A stretch of 64,000 nt of DNA from Syntrophobacterales bacterium (GTDB taxonomy: Bacteria; Desulfobacterota; Syntrophobacteria; Syntrophobacterales; Thermodesulforhabdaceae): assembly GCA_026417655.1 (NCBI GenBank), contig JAOACS010000031.1, positions 62,001-126,000 on the forward strand, read 5' to 3'. The translations under genes were made by a program, and so were the position numbers. Shown here piece by piece: positions 1 to 9,450 of this stretch (the stretch's first letter is position 1; each line of letters begins with the position of its first letter). Below the pieces are notes generated by a model that did no database searches, had not been told where the DNA came from, and saw only the letters and a program-made list of their open reading frames with translations.

Positions 1-168
1 ATCATTACCGATGGCTGAAGCGATGCCTCCTTGGGCATAGTTGGTAGAGGTCTCAAGTTTATCTTTTTTCGTAACAATAGCCACATCACCAAGAGATGCT
101 GCCTTAAGGGCGAAGGAAAGGCCTGCTATGCCACTTCCTATCACTAGAAAATCGAAACGATATTCCAT
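1..168 (-). CDS. nadB: L-aspartate oxidase, N-terminal part (runs off the window)
   Basis: The first 56 codons read leftward from an ATG at 168 and stay open to the window edge. The N-terminus has an FAD dinucleotide-binding motif ([12 protein letters not shown], residues about 9-20), an IVTK strand end, and the segment [12 protein letters not shown] typical of L-aspartate oxidases and fumarate-reductase-like flavoproteins. NadB oxidises aspartate to iminoaspartate for NAD synthesis; anaerobes usually use fumarate as acceptor. The gene starts 41 bp after the stop of the cysteine synthase fusion on the same strand, so it is probably the last gene seen in that operon. A succinate dehydrogenase or fumarate reductase flavoprotein shares the fold, but the NYAQGGIA stretch favours NadB. 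Confidence 0.85.
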   Translation of the reverse strand, partial: MEYRFDFLVIGSGIAGLSFALKAASLGDVAIVTKKDKLETSTNYAQGGIASAIGND

Positions 169-209
169 AACTTTTCGTTCACTCCTTCCCTTTGGATTTT
201 GGGGAGAGA

Positions 210-2543
210 TCAGAGCTTTTCCCAGAAGGTTCCCTTAGGGGTATCAATAAGTTTAATTCCTCTAAGAAGGAGCTCCTTTCTTAAATTATCAGAAATTTCC
301 CACAACCCACTTTTCCTAGCCCTTTCGCGCTCCGCTATGATTTTCTTTTCTTCCTCCCTAAGTCCCTCAAGATCTCTCTGGAAAATGCCTCCGAGGATAC
401 CGTTAATTTTACCAAAAATGTCTAGAATCCCCCTACCATCCTCTTCCAATAGCCCCTTTTCGTCTATTAGAGGATTTACCTTACGCACAAAGGCGAAAAC
501 TTCGGCCATGGCCTGAGGCACATTCAGATCATCCGACAAAGCCGAAGTAAAACCCTGTTCAAGGGAGTAAATATCATCTGAGAGTGAAGGCGTGTCCCTT
601 ACGGGACGCTCCAGGGCGTTATGAATGCGAGAGATGAAACGTCTTATCCTGTGAAAGCCTTTAATCGCTCCCGCAAGATCCTTCCTTGATGCATGAAGAG
701 GCTTACGATAATGGGTAGTCAACATCCAGTATCGGATCTCTTCTGGTTTGTAACCCTCCCGAAGAAGATCCATTAAGGAGATCTCATCGCAAATCTCATC
801 ATCAGGACAATCCCTTCGGGTCCAGCACTGTTCGGAGATAAGCCATATCCTGGAAAACTCCTTAACTCCTAGGGCATCGGCGAGAGCCTTTACATTCTCA
901 AGGTGGGGAAAAAGAAACTCAACGCTACTAAGATATATATCGACTGAGCCCTTCGAGGTTCCACCAACCTTTCCAAGAGCCGCTGCCGTTACGGCGATGT
1001 GCCACGTGGGTATAACATTTCCCCAGGGGGTTTTCATGTAGATACCTTGCTTTAGCTCAGAAAGCCCAACTCGCTTGAGAAGCGCGAAGTCCTGGGGAGC
1101 GAGTTTTTCGTAATAGGAAAAATCCGACGGTTTACCTGGACGAAGCCTAGCAGGATCGATGTGGGAAAGTCCCCCGTATCCAGGCACCTTGGAGATATCG
1201 AAATAAACAGATCTAAGCTTTTCATAGGCGAAACCTCTTGACATGAGAAGCTTAACCTGCTCGATGATGGCATCCTCAAGTTCCGACATTTTCACAAAGT
1301 GATAGGATGGATCCATGAAAAACCTTCGGAAAAGATCAAGAAGATCCTCAATCCTTTCCCTAACATATCTTCCGAGCTCCATACCTGCGATGGTTGAACC
1401 TGCAATTGTTCTACTGTCAAAATCAGGAAGAACAATAACGGGATAGACCATAAACTGTTTGAACTTAAGAAACCTTACCAGAAGATCAGCCACAAAGAAG
1501 CGACGAGATTCCTTGAGATTAAGGGGAACATCAAGAGGAGGTCCTGTTATAAAAAGCCTTACCTTCCCCTCCTCTATTGGAACAAGCCTTCTTTTCTCTG
1601 AGGAGGCTTCATCGTAAAAGCTAAAATCCGGCTCAATCATTACTGTAAAGAGGTTTGTGCTAAGATAGCGATCGCCTCCATCGGGAAGAATGGCCACTAT
1701 TGTCCCCTCTCTTCTTTCTTTAGCGATACGAACTGCGGCAGCCATTGCCGCCCCAGAACTCATACCGGCAAATATACCCTCTTCTTTGGCAAGTCGTCTC
1801 GCCATTTCAAAGGCTTCTTCGTCGCCGATGTGGATGATTCTGTCGAGTATAGTCGGATCATAAATACCGGGAACATAGGACTCCTTCATATTCTTAAGTC
1901 CTTGAATCTTATGGCCCGGATAGGGTTCAACAGCAACAATCTCAATATTTGGATTTCTTTCTTTGAGGGCCCTTGCCAATCCCATCGCAGTCCCGGACGT
2001 TCCCAAAGTGGCAACAACCACATCTACTTTGCCATCGGTCTGCTCAAATATTTCGGGTCCCGTTGAATAGTAGTGAGCTGCTGGATTGGATGGATTATTG
2101 AACTGGTCGGGCATGAAGTAGAGATCGGGGTTTTCTCTAACGAGCCTATAGACTTCCTCTATAGCCCCATCAGTTCCTAAGGCTCCTGGAGTAAGAAGGA
2201 TTTCTGCGCCAAGGGCTCTTAAAATCTTTTGTCTTTCAAGGCTTGCCGTCTCTGGCATGGCAAGAATGAGTCTATAGCCCTTAACGGCGGAAACAATGGC
2301 AAGACCGATACCGGTATTTCCACTTGTGGCCTCAATTATTATTTTGTCCTTATTAAGAAGCCCTTTACGTTCAGCATCCTCAATCATAAAAAGGGCAGCC
2401 CTGTCCTTTATGGAACCACCGGGATTTTTGGCTTCCCATTTCGCGTAGATAGTAACATTAGGATTGGGATTTAACCGGTTTATCCTAATGAGGGGTGTAC
2501 TACCTATTGCCTCGAGAACATTGTTAAATACGTTCTTTCCCAT
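210..2543 (-). CDS. Cysteine synthase fused to a degenerate cysteinyl-tRNA synthetase-like domain
   Basis: The 777-residue protein has two parts. Residues 1-300 form a complete PLP-dependent O-acetylserine sulfhydrylase of the CysK/CysM type: PLP lysine K46 in GGSIKDR, the substrate loop TSGNTG at 73-78, the phosphate-binding GTSGTAMG at 181-188, and [10 protein letters not shown] at 287-296. Residues about 326-777 align along their length with cysteinyl-tRNA synthetase, including FPHLEN, an [22 protein letters not shown] stretch and the DDLNVPQA helix region. The HIGH and KMSKS motifs are absent, and three of four zinc ligands known from E. coli CysRS (C28, C209, E238) are replaced by T, V and V; only the H234 equivalent remains. 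Cysteine synthesis is therefore well supported, while tRNA charging is unlikely. The gene starts 1 bp after the glgB stop. The role of the second domain is unknown. Confidence 0.9.
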   Translation of the reverse strand: MGKNVFNNVLEAIGSTPLIRINRLNPNPNVTIYAKWEAKNPGGSIKDRAALFMIEDAERKGLLNKDKIIIEATSGNTGIGLAIVSAVKGYRLILAMPETASLERQKILRALGAEILLTPGALGTDGAIEEVYRLVRENPDLYFMPDQFNNPSNPAAHYYSTGPEIFEQTDGKVDVVVATLGTSGTAMGLARALKERNPNIEIVAVEPYPGHKIQGLKNMKESYVPGIYDPTILDRIIHIGDEEAFEMARRLAKEEGIFAGMSSGAAMAAAVRIAKERREGTIVAILPDGGDRYLSTNLFTVMIEPDFSFYDEASSEKRRLVPIEEGKVRLFITGPPLDVPLNLKESRRFFVADLLVRFLKFKQFMVYPVIVLPDFDSRTIAGSTIAGMELGRYVRERIEDLLDLFRRFFMDPSYHFVKMSELEDAIIEQVKLLMSRGFAYEKLRSVYFDISKVPGYGGLSHIDPARLRPGKPSDFSYYEKLAPQDFALLKRVGLSELKQGIYMKTPWGNVIPTWHIAVTAAALGKVGGTSKGSVDIYLSSVEFLFPHLENVKALADALGVKEFSRIWLISEQCWTRRDCPDDEICDEISLMDLLREGYKPEEIRYWMLTTHYRKPLHASRKDLAGAIKGFHRIRRFISRIHNALERPVRDTPSLSDDIYSLEQGFTSALSDDLNVPQAMAEVFAFVRKVNPLIDEKGLLEEDGRGILDIFGKINGILGGIFQRDLEGLREEEKKIIAERERARKSGLWEISDNLRKELLLRGIKLIDTPKGTFWEKL

Positions 2544-2544
2544 G

Positions 2545-4443
2545 CTAACGTTCCTCTTTTACCCATTTGAAAAACGATGCTGAAAGAGGTGGAAGCACCA
2601 TTTCAAGAGAATATGGTAGTCCATGGCATGGAATACCTTTGGCCATTAGACCACCACCATTTCCCATATCGCTTCCTCCATAATAGACACTATCACTATT
2701 TAAAATCTCCTGCCAGAAACCATCTCTTGGAACACCAACAATAAAGGGATTTCGTGGCACAGGTGTAAAATTGAAAACACAAAGGATTACATCCCTTTTG
2801 TCCTTACCCATCCTAATGAAGCTGATGGTGCTCTGGTCGCTATCGTTACAGTCGATCCAACGAAAGCCCTCGTAGGATCCATCGAGCTCATAAAGAGCTG
2901 GCTCTCTCCTTAGAAGATTATTAAGATCTCTTAACCAGAGTTGAACACCCCTATGGGAAGGAAAATCAAGTAAAATCCAGTCCAGCTCTCCATCATGATT
3001 CCATTCATTCCATTGAGCCAGTTCACTTCCCATAAAAAGAAGTTTTTTGCCCGGATGGGCATACATATAGCCGTATAGGGCCCTTAGGTTTGCAAACTTC
3101 TGCCAATAGTCCCCCGGCATCTTGGAAAGGAGCGATCCCTTTCCATGGACAACTTCATCATGGGAGAAGGGTAAAATAAAGTTTTCATGAAAGGCGTAAA
3201 GCAGGCTAAAGGTTAAATTGTTATGATGGTATTTTCGGTAAATAGGATCCTTTGACATGTAGAGAAGAGTGTCGTGCATCCAACCCATATTCCATTTGAA
3301 ACCAAAGCCAAGGCCACCAAGATAGGTGGGGCGAGAAACCATAGGCCAGGCCGTTGATTCCTCCGCTATGGTCATTACCCCTTGGTGTTGTCTATAAATA
3401 AGCTCATTAAACTTTCTCAGAAAATCTATAGCTTCAAGGTTTTCGCGACCTCCAAACTGATTAGGTACCCATTCCCCCTCTTTTCTCGAATAGTCTAGAT
3501 AAAGCATCGAAGCTACGGCATCCACCCTAAGACCATCTACATGGTAGACCTCACACCAGAATAGGGCATTGGAAAGCAGAAAAGATCTCACCTCATTCCG
3601 CCCGTAGTTAAAAATAAAGGTATTCCAGTCAGGATGAATACCCTTTCGAGGATCGGCGTGCTCGTAAAGATGGGTCCCGTCAAAATAACCGAGACCATGT
3701 TCATCTCTAGGGAAGTGGGCAGGAACCCAATCAATAATTACCCCAATGTTGTGTTGATGCAACACATCCACAAGATACATAAAATCCTGAGGTGGGCCGA
3801 AACGACTTGTGGGAGCAAAGTAGCCCGTCACTTGGTATCCCCAGGAACCATTAAAGGGATGCTCCATGGGTGGTAAAAACTCAACGTGGGTAAATCCCAT
3901 AGATACAACATATTCGGCAAGTTGATGAGCCAATTCCCGATACGAAAGACCTCGACGCCATGAGCCCAGATGGACTTCGTATATAGCAATAGGTGCCTCA
4001 TGATGATTTCTTAAATGTCGGCTCGCCATCCACTCCTCATCATGCCACTCATAGTCCAAAATGTTCCAGACTATAGAAGCCGTCTTCGGAGGTGTTTCCG
4101 CATAGAAGGCGAAGGGATCGGCTTTCCAAACACGATAGCCGTGATACTGGGACCTAACCGCATACTTATAAAGAGCGCCAGATCGAACCCCCGGTATAAA
4201 CCCCTCCCACACACCAGAGCTCCCCCTACAGTAGAGAGGATTTGCTGTCTCGTCCCAGTTATTAAAATCTCCCACCACAGAAACATATTCCGCATTTGGA
4301 GCCCACAGGGCGAACTTAGTGCCCCTTTTTCCATCAACTTCGATTTCATGGGCACCCATTTTCTCCCAAGCTCTGTAATAAGTTCCCTCGCCAAATAGAT
4401 AAAGCTCGTAATCTGTAAGAAATCCTTCATGATGATTGGCCAT
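2545..4443 (-). CDS. glgB: 1,4-alpha-glucan branching enzyme
   Basis: This 632-residue GH13 enzyme introduces alpha-1,6 branches into glycogen. It has one N-terminal CBM48-like module ([20 protein letters not shown], residues about 46-65), then a TIM barrel with the four family regions: the nucleophile Asp in [10 protein letters not shown], the acid/base Glu in TIAEES, and SHDEVVHGK with the third acidic residue, followed by a C-terminal beta domain. The family ranges from about 620 to 730 residues, so this is a short form lacking an extra N-terminal module. The ATG at 4443 has AAGGAG about 10 bases upstream. It lies between glgX and the cysteine synthase fusion in the same operon. No glgC or glgA is visible here, so the pair may act on glycogen made elsewhere. 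Confidence 0.95.
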   Translation of the reverse strand: MANHHEGFLTDYELYLFGEGTYYRAWEKMGAHEIEVDGKRGTKFALWAPNAEYVSVVGDFNNWDETANPLYCRGSSGVWEGFIPGVRSGALYKYAVRSQYHGYRVWKADPFAFYAETPPKTASIVWNILDYEWHDEEWMASRHLRNHHEAPIAIYEVHLGSWRRGLSYRELAHQLAEYVVSMGFTHVEFLPPMEHPFNGSWGYQVTGYFAPTSRFGPPQDFMYLVDVLHQHNIGVIIDWVPAHFPRDEHGLGYFDGTHLYEHADPRKGIHPDWNTFIFNYGRNEVRSFLLSNALFWCEVYHVDGLRVDAVASMLYLDYSRKEGEWVPNQFGGRENLEAIDFLRKFNELIYRQHQGVMTIAEESTAWPMVSRPTYLGGLGFGFKWNMGWMHDTLLYMSKDPIYRKYHHNNLTFSLLYAFHENFILPFSHDEVVHGKGSLLSKMPGDYWQKFANLRALYGYMYAHPGKKLLFMGSELAQWNEWNHDGELDWILLDFPSHRGVQLWLRDLNNLLRREPALYELDGSYEGFRWIDCNDSDQSTISFIRMGKDKRDVILCVFNFTPVPRNPFIVGVPRDGFWQEILNSDSVYYGGSDMGNGGGLMAKGIPCHGLPYSLEMVLPPLSASFFKWVKEER

Positions 4444-4476
4444 AGTCTAACTACTCCTTAGATGAAAAACGAATCT

Positions 4477-6624
4477 CTAACTCACACACCTAAAAAGCGC
4501 TAAACTAAGAGGATTAAGTTCGTAATTGTTGCCTGCTTTGATTCTCTTTTTTTCTGGAGGAAAACCAAGTTCATAGATCGTATCCAAGATAAGCTCCCAA
4601 AAATGCCGCCTTCTGGAATCATAGTGGGGTAAAGTAAAGCTAATAGTCCTATCCCGTAAGGGATTAACCATTAACAGCAGAACCTCTCCTACAATTGGTT
4701 TTCCACATTCGTCAGTTTCTCCTGCCACAGCCTCTTTCCCAAAAATGACACCTAAGGCCGTAGTTTCGGGATTTTCCCAATCCCCTTCAGTCATCCTTCT
4801 CCCCGATGGAGTAAACCACATTAGATCACGGTCCTTAAAAAAATTAGATCTCTGGAATAGGGGCTGGCTCCTACGGACTGCTATCACACGCCTCACAAAC
4901 TCAAGAAAATCCTTATCCCGATCCTCTAGCCGCCAGGAGTACCAACTTATCGTGTTATCTTGACAATAGGCATTATTATTCCCCCCTTGGGTCCGCCCTA
5001 ACTCGTCTCCCCCAAGAATCATTGGAACTCCTATTGAAAACATGAGTGTTGCCATGAGATTTCTCTTCTGGCGATACCGTATCTCTAAAATCTCCCGTTT
5101 TAAGGTGGGGCCCTCAACACCAAAGTTAAAACTCAGGTTGTGAGAATCGCCATCGCGATTTTCCTCTTTATTGGCCTCATTGTGTTTTCTGTTGTAGCTT
5201 ACAAGATCTTGAAGTGTAAAGCCATCGTGGCACGTAATATAGTTTATACTAGAAAAGGTCTTTCGTCCTCTTCCTCGGTAGAGATCTCTACTTCCCGAAA
5301 CTCTTAGGGAAAACTCCTTCATAACCGAGGGATAAGGCATATTCCAAAAGGCTCTGATTCCGTCTCGATACTTCCCGTTCCACTCTGCCCACGTATCTGG
5401 GAAATCTCCAATTCGATACCCCACAGGTCCTAGATCCCATGGCTCTGCTATAAGCTTTACTCTGGATATGACTGGATCCTGCTGTATTAGGGCAAAAAAA
5501 GCCGAAAATCTATTAAATTCGTAAGGATCCCTTGCTAGGGTGGTCGCCAAATCGAACCTAAAACCATCAACATGCATTTCAATGATCCAGTATCGCAAAC
5601 TGTCCATAATGAGCTGAAGAACCCGGGGATGGGTTACATTAAGGGTATTTCCACAGCCTGTAAAATCAATGTAGAATCTTTTATTTTCTTCTCTAAGTCG
5701 GTAGTAAACTAGATTATCTATACCACGATAGCAGAGGGTGGGGCCCAAATGGCTTCCCTCTCCGGTATGATTATAGACCACATCAAGGATAACCTCTATA
5801 CCATGGGCATGGAAGGTTTTGACCATGGTTTTGAAATCCCTTATTGTCCTTGAGAGATCGGTGGAATCGCAGAGACAGCCAAAACGTGTATCCGGTGCAA
5901 AGTAGGAAATGGTGCTATAGCCCCAGTAATTCGTAAGTCCATGTTTGACGAGGTGATATTCATCAATGTGCTGATGGACTGGCATGAGCTCTATCGCTGT
6001 AATTCCTAGGTCCTTTAAATGTTTTATTATTGGCTCAGAACAAAGCCCAAGAAATGTGCCCCTAAGTTCTGAGGGAATACTTGGATGGAGCATGGTCATG
6101 CCGCGAACATGGGTTTCGTAGATGATCGTCTGATTCCACGGGATCTCCGGATGCTTATCATCTTCCCAATCAAAACGATCGTCCACAACTACACTCAAGG
6201 GAGCATAGGGAGCGTTGTCCCTTGTGTCGGGATAGAGATCAGCTTCAGCAAACCCTGTTTTGTAACCAAACCATGTCTCATGCCAGGCCGATGTCCTTAC
6301 AACAAGCTTAGCGTAAGGATCTATCAGGACCTTTGCAGGATTGAATCTAAACCCCCTTTCAGGATCGTAGGGTCCATAAACTCTGTATCCATAAAGCTGG
6401 CCAGGTCCTATGCCGGGAAGATATACATGCCACACACCACCCGTGTACTCGGGCATTTCAATTCTAACACTCTCTTTAAAGGCCCTAATGGAATCAAAGA
6501 GACAAAGTTCAACCCTTTCCGCATTTTCAGAGAAGATAGCAAAGTTTACCCCTTCACCATCCCATGTAGCGCCCAAAGGATAAGGCTTTCCCTTACATAG
6601 AGTTAATCTCTCAGGCCTCTTCAT
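4477..6624 (-). CDS. glgX: Glycogen debranching enzyme, isoamylase type
   Basis: This 715-residue GH13 protein hydrolyses alpha-1,6 branch points in glycogen limit dextrin. It starts with the PYPLGATWDGEGVNFAIFS CBM48 signature seen in GlgX and TreX, and continues with VDGFRFDLATTLARD (nucleophile), LIAEPWDLG (acid/base) and ITCHDGFTLQDLVSYN. GGDELGRTQGGNNNAYCQDN is also typical of this subfamily. Its length matches GlgX (about 660-720). The ATG at 6624 lies inside the end of the upstream Cys-cluster gene, a 14-base overlap that implies translational coupling. Cytoplasmic; it acts with GlgB and a phosphorylase not present in the window. Confidence 0.95.
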   Translation of the reverse strand: MKRPERLTLCKGKPYPLGATWDGEGVNFAIFSENAERVELCLFDSIRAFKESVRIEMPEYTGGVWHVYLPGIGPGQLYGYRVYGPYDPERGFRFNPAKVLIDPYAKLVVRTSAWHETWFGYKTGFAEADLYPDTRDNAPYAPLSVVVDDRFDWEDDKHPEIPWNQTIIYETHVRGMTMLHPSIPSELRGTFLGLCSEPIIKHLKDLGITAIELMPVHQHIDEYHLVKHGLTNYWGYSTISYFAPDTRFGCLCDSTDLSRTIRDFKTMVKTFHAHGIEVILDVVYNHTGEGSHLGPTLCYRGIDNLVYYRLREENKRFYIDFTGCGNTLNVTHPRVLQLIMDSLRYWIIEMHVDGFRFDLATTLARDPYEFNRFSAFFALIQQDPVISRVKLIAEPWDLGPVGYRIGDFPDTWAEWNGKYRDGIRAFWNMPYPSVMKEFSLRVSGSRDLYRGRGRKTFSSINYITCHDGFTLQDLVSYNRKHNEANKEENRDGDSHNLSFNFGVEGPTLKREILEIRYRQKRNLMATLMFSIGVPMILGGDELGRTQGGNNNAYCQDNTISWYSWRLEDRDKDFLEFVRRVIAVRRSQPLFQRSNFFKDRDLMWFTPSGRRMTEGDWENPETTALGVIFGKEAVAGETDECGKPIVGEVLLLMVNPLRDRTISFTLPHYDSRRRHFWELILDTIYELGFPPEKKRIKAGNNYELNPLSLALFRCVS

Positions 6625-7561
6625 GGAAAGGGCCTTCCTGAGTTATGATCTCGATAAATTTTGTATCCTTTTCGATTCTTATCCTGTAACCAAAAAGCTC
6701 AAGAAGCCGCTCAAGCGGTCGGCCAAAGACTAGGTCCAAAATATCAAAAGGAATATTTAGTTGTTCAGCCATAAAGGAGCGAAAATGACTTTCATAGCTT
6801 GTAAGATCTATGATCTTTGAGGCAATCTCTTCAGCCTCCCTTTGAGCCGTGCTTTCCTTTAGTTTCTTTACTAGACCGTAGAGCCTTTCAAAACCACAGC
6901 GACTTCTGTGAGCTTCAATAATATCCCAGAGGACTTCGATATGGGAAAAGAGATCTCGCCGCGTAAGATATGGCTGATTTTCCAATTCTAGATAACCACT
7001 CTGATCCCAACAGGCTTGAGCTCGACACTCTAAAGGACGGTCCTCATAGATAGTGCAAAGTGATGAGGTAGAATCAAGAAATAGACACTCTCTGGAACCT
7101 TCCTTTTCACGAAATTTTATCCGTTCATCTACGAGAAAGAAAACCTCTCCTTTATCATGGGATGTTACAGGCTCCCCAGAACGGATTGTGTAGAGAGCGC
7201 TCCAGGGAATCTTTTCTGTTCTAAGAAGTTCTAGATCCTCTACCCGCAATACAGGGCTCCCCTTACGGCAACACTCCCCACACTGAATGCACGATGGAAG
7301 AACATCTTTCATGGCTTCCTTCGTGGCCTCTTTAAGCTGTTCCCAGGCTGAAAAACGCTCGGAAGGGCTGAGTCTTTCCCACCGGGCAAAAATACTCTTC
7401 ACAAGCGGTGTCATCTCCGCCTGAACAACAATTCTTTTCTTCGGAAAGACTACTGAATCGCCCTCCTTAAGAGAAACCTTTGGATCTATTGTATCGATCC
7501 AGCAAAGCCACTGGTTTTTAAGATCCTCACGACTCCAGTCTTCTATAGTTTGATCTTTCAT
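6611..7561 (-). CDS. YkgJ-family cysteine-cluster protein
   Basis: The 316-residue soluble protein carries a central cluster CIQCGECCRKGSP (about residues 97-109), followed by ECLFLD, LCTIYEDRPLECR and C-rich segments. This arrangement defines the YkgJ / CxxCxxCC family thought to bind zinc or an iron-sulfur cluster. N- and C-terminal parts of about 90 and 130 residues are not recognised. Its start codon overlaps the mnmA stop by one base (TAATG), and its end overlaps glgX, so it is firmly in this operon. Function in the family is poorly known; the link with tRNA thiolation and an NIL ferredoxin suggests a metal or sulfur role, but that is inference. Confidence 0.8.
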   Translation of the reverse strand: MKDQTIEDWSREDLKNQWLCWIDTIDPKVSLKEGDSVVFPKKRIVVQAEMTPLVKSIFARWERLSPSERFSAWEQLKEATKEAMKDVLPSCIQCGECCRKGSPVLRVEDLELLRTEKIPWSALYTIRSGEPVTSHDKGEVFFLVDERIKFREKEGSRECLFLDSTSSLCTIYEDRPLECRAQACWDQSGYLELENQPYLTRRDLFSHIEVLWDIIEAHRSRCGFERLYGLVKKLKESTAQREAEEIASKIIDLTSYESHFRSFMAEQLNIPFDILDLVFGRPLERLLELFGYRIRIEKDTKFIEIITQEGPFHEEA

Positions 7562-8658
7562 TAAGACCTTTCCTCCCCGTTACTAGATATTATCCCCCCA
7601 CCAAGAAGCCAGGCTCCATCATAGAAAACCGCCGACTGCCCGGGGGTTACAGCCTTTTGAGGCACATCGAATTTAACTAGAACTTGATCTTCTCCTATAG
7701 GCTCTATTGTTCCCGGCGTAGGTTCATGTTGATTTCGAATCTTAATATGGGCTCGAAAAACCTCCCCTGGACATTCTATAGATACCCATTGAAGATCCTG
7801 AACGTAACACAGTCTTGAAAAAAGCTCATCCCTACGTCCTACATAGAGGGTATTATCTTTGGGGCTTATCTTTAATACGTAATAAGGAGCAGAGGATGGG
7901 ATACCAATCCCTCGACGTTGCCCTATCGTATAACGATGAAGTCCTCGATGGTAACCCAGAATACGACCAGAGGAGTCCTTTATGGGTCCCTTTGACAGGG
8001 TAAGGGCCGGAACACGCCTCTCTAGAAAACTCGCATAATCCCCTGAAGGGACAAAACATATCTCCTGACTTTCAACTCCTATAATGCTCCCAATTCCGAT
8101 GGATGATATCCATCTAAAGACATCCCTCTTGGTTTCTAGAGCCAGGGGAAAGATAGCATGCCTAAGTTGCTCCTGGGATAATCTATAAAGAAAGTAGGAC
8201 TGATCCTTAGACTCATCCCGATGTCGCATGAGGCCGTAGCGGTGGGAACAGGATCCAGGAGTAACATAGTGACCCGTTGCCATAAAGGGTAAGGGCTCCG
8301 AGGAAATACCAAACAGAGAACAGATCTCCTTTCCCCTAGACTTCCATAAGTCAAGAAGAAACCCAAACTTTATGGTAGAATTGCAAATTACACAGGGATT
8401 AGGAGTCAATCCTTTAAGGTAGGAATCTACAAAGGGGGTAATCACCATTTCTTCAAAAACCTTCTGAGCATTTACTTTGAATATAGGAAGGCGGAACCTT
8501 TCGGAAATAAATTTCAGCTTATGGGGGAGATCCTGCTTTAAATTTTCAATAGACATAAAAAGACCCACCACCTCGTAACCTTGCTCCTGAAGAATGACAG
8601 CAGCCCTTAGGCTATCCATTCCCCCACTTATGGCTACCGCTATAGCACCCTTTGCCAT
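7561..8658 (-). CDS. mnmA: tRNA-specific 2-thiouridylase, CxxC variant
   Basis: This 365-residue enzyme thiolates U34 of tRNA for Lys, Glu and Gln. It has the PP-loop SGGMDS (11-16), TGHYV, DQSYFL, the central IGQRRGIGI segment and the C-terminal beta-barrel ending AVTPGQSAVFYDG, all diagnostic for MnmA. The usual catalytic pair in E. coli is DxxC plus C199 (NPDILCN). Here the first motif reads NPCVICN, giving C89-V-I-C92, with the third cysteine C201 in QEICFVP. Such CxxC+C forms are candidates for binding a [4Fe-4S] cluster instead of using a persulfide relay. The gene overlaps both neighbours by a base or so; the one upstream is a ferredoxin-like protein that could supply electrons or sulfur. 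Confidence 0.95.
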   Translation of the reverse strand: MAKGAIAVAISGGMDSLRAAVILQEQGYEVVGLFMSIENLKQDLPHKLKFISERFRLPIFKVNAQKVFEEMVITPFVDSYLKGLTPNPCVICNSTIKFGFLLDLWKSRGKEICSLFGISSEPLPFMATGHYVTPGSCSHRYGLMRHRDESKDQSYFLYRLSQEQLRHAIFPLALETKRDVFRWISSIGIGSIIGVESQEICFVPSGDYASFLERRVPALTLSKGPIKDSSGRILGYHRGLHRYTIGQRRGIGIPSSAPYYVLKISPKDNTLYVGRRDELFSRLCYVQDLQWVSIECPGEVFRAHIKIRNQHEPTPGTIEPIGEDQVLVKFDVPQKAVTPGQSAVFYDGAWLLGGGIISSNGEERS

Positions 8659-9113
8659 TAGGCTACAAAGACCTCTTTCTCTCCAGCATTTTCCTCGATA
8701 CCTCTGTCGAAGGTAACAGTCATAGCATGAACAGGACAGGCCTTAACACACCACTCACAGCCACTACATCTTTCAGAATCAAAGAGGACATGCATTGTGG
8801 ATCTATCGATGTTTAAAGCCCCCGTAGGACATACCGCCGTGCAGGCGCCACACTCGATACAGTATTCTTCATTGCGCTGAATGCTCTGAGCTATCGGCTC
8901 AACCTTGACCCCAATCCGTTTAAGGTAGTCAATCCCTCTATCGTAATCGGCTTTGTTTCCGCGTAGCTCTAAGATCATAAGCCCCTCTTTTCTTGGAAAG
9001 ATTTGAGCTTTCAGAATGTTGAAGGTAAGATTATAATTTTTTACAAGATTTGTGATAATGGGTTTATCAACAATTTGGGGAGGAAATCTTAATACAAGCA
9101 TTTTTGCATACAT
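8658..9113 (-). CDS. NIL domain plus two [4Fe-4S] ferredoxin domain protein
   Basis: Residues 1-75 form an NIL domain (the ligand-binding ACT-like fold first seen at the C-terminus of the methionine importer MetN). Residues 82-135 form a bacterial-type ferredoxin with CIECGACTAVCPTGA and CSGCEWCVKACPVHA, enough for two [4Fe-4S] clusters. NIL-ferredoxins are known partners in anaerobic sulfur insertion, for example the archaeal homocysteine-forming system. Here the protein is first in an operon and overlaps mnmA, which suggests a role in tRNA thiolation or sulfide handling. Start ATG at 9113 has GGAGGG about 7 bases upstream. Confidence 0.9.
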   Translation of the reverse strand: MYAKMLVLRFPPQIVDKPIITNLVKNYNLTFNILKAQIFPRKEGLMILELRGNKADYDRGIDYLKRIGVKVEPIAQSIQRNEEYCIECGACTAVCPTGALNIDRSTMHVLFDSERCSGCEWCVKACPVHAMTVTFDRGIEENAGEKEVFVA

Positions 9114-9450
9114 CTTTTCACCCTCCGGATTCCGTAGAGAAATGTAAAAAAACGGTATCTTTTAACCTACCTGAAAAATTCAAAGGAGACAATAACACTA
9201 AAGAAGAACCGAGTCTTTACATAGATGGCTAAAAGAAGTGACAAAAAACGCCTCTTCAACTAAAGTCCCGAGCTAGAATCTTTAATACCACACTATCTAA
9301 CGATTTCTTAAGCTTCTTGCGTATTGTTCAGCTTGCTGGTATCCTTTTTCTGAGAACGGCTTACTTTGGAAAGATCTTCAGGGCTTATACGGTTTTTTTC
9401 AAAAGATTAGTAGAGTTACTCCATGAAAAAAGTGGACTCCAGAGTCGTTT
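9114..9450. other. Intergenic region between divergent genes
   Basis: This 337-bp AT-rich gap separates the minus-strand operon from the histidine kinase gene and must hold the promoters of both. I found no convincing -35/-10 pair, sigma-54 site, tRNA or terminator hairpin. The kinase reading frame is closed by TGA at 9424, so its start cannot lie farther upstream than that. Confidence 0.5.
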
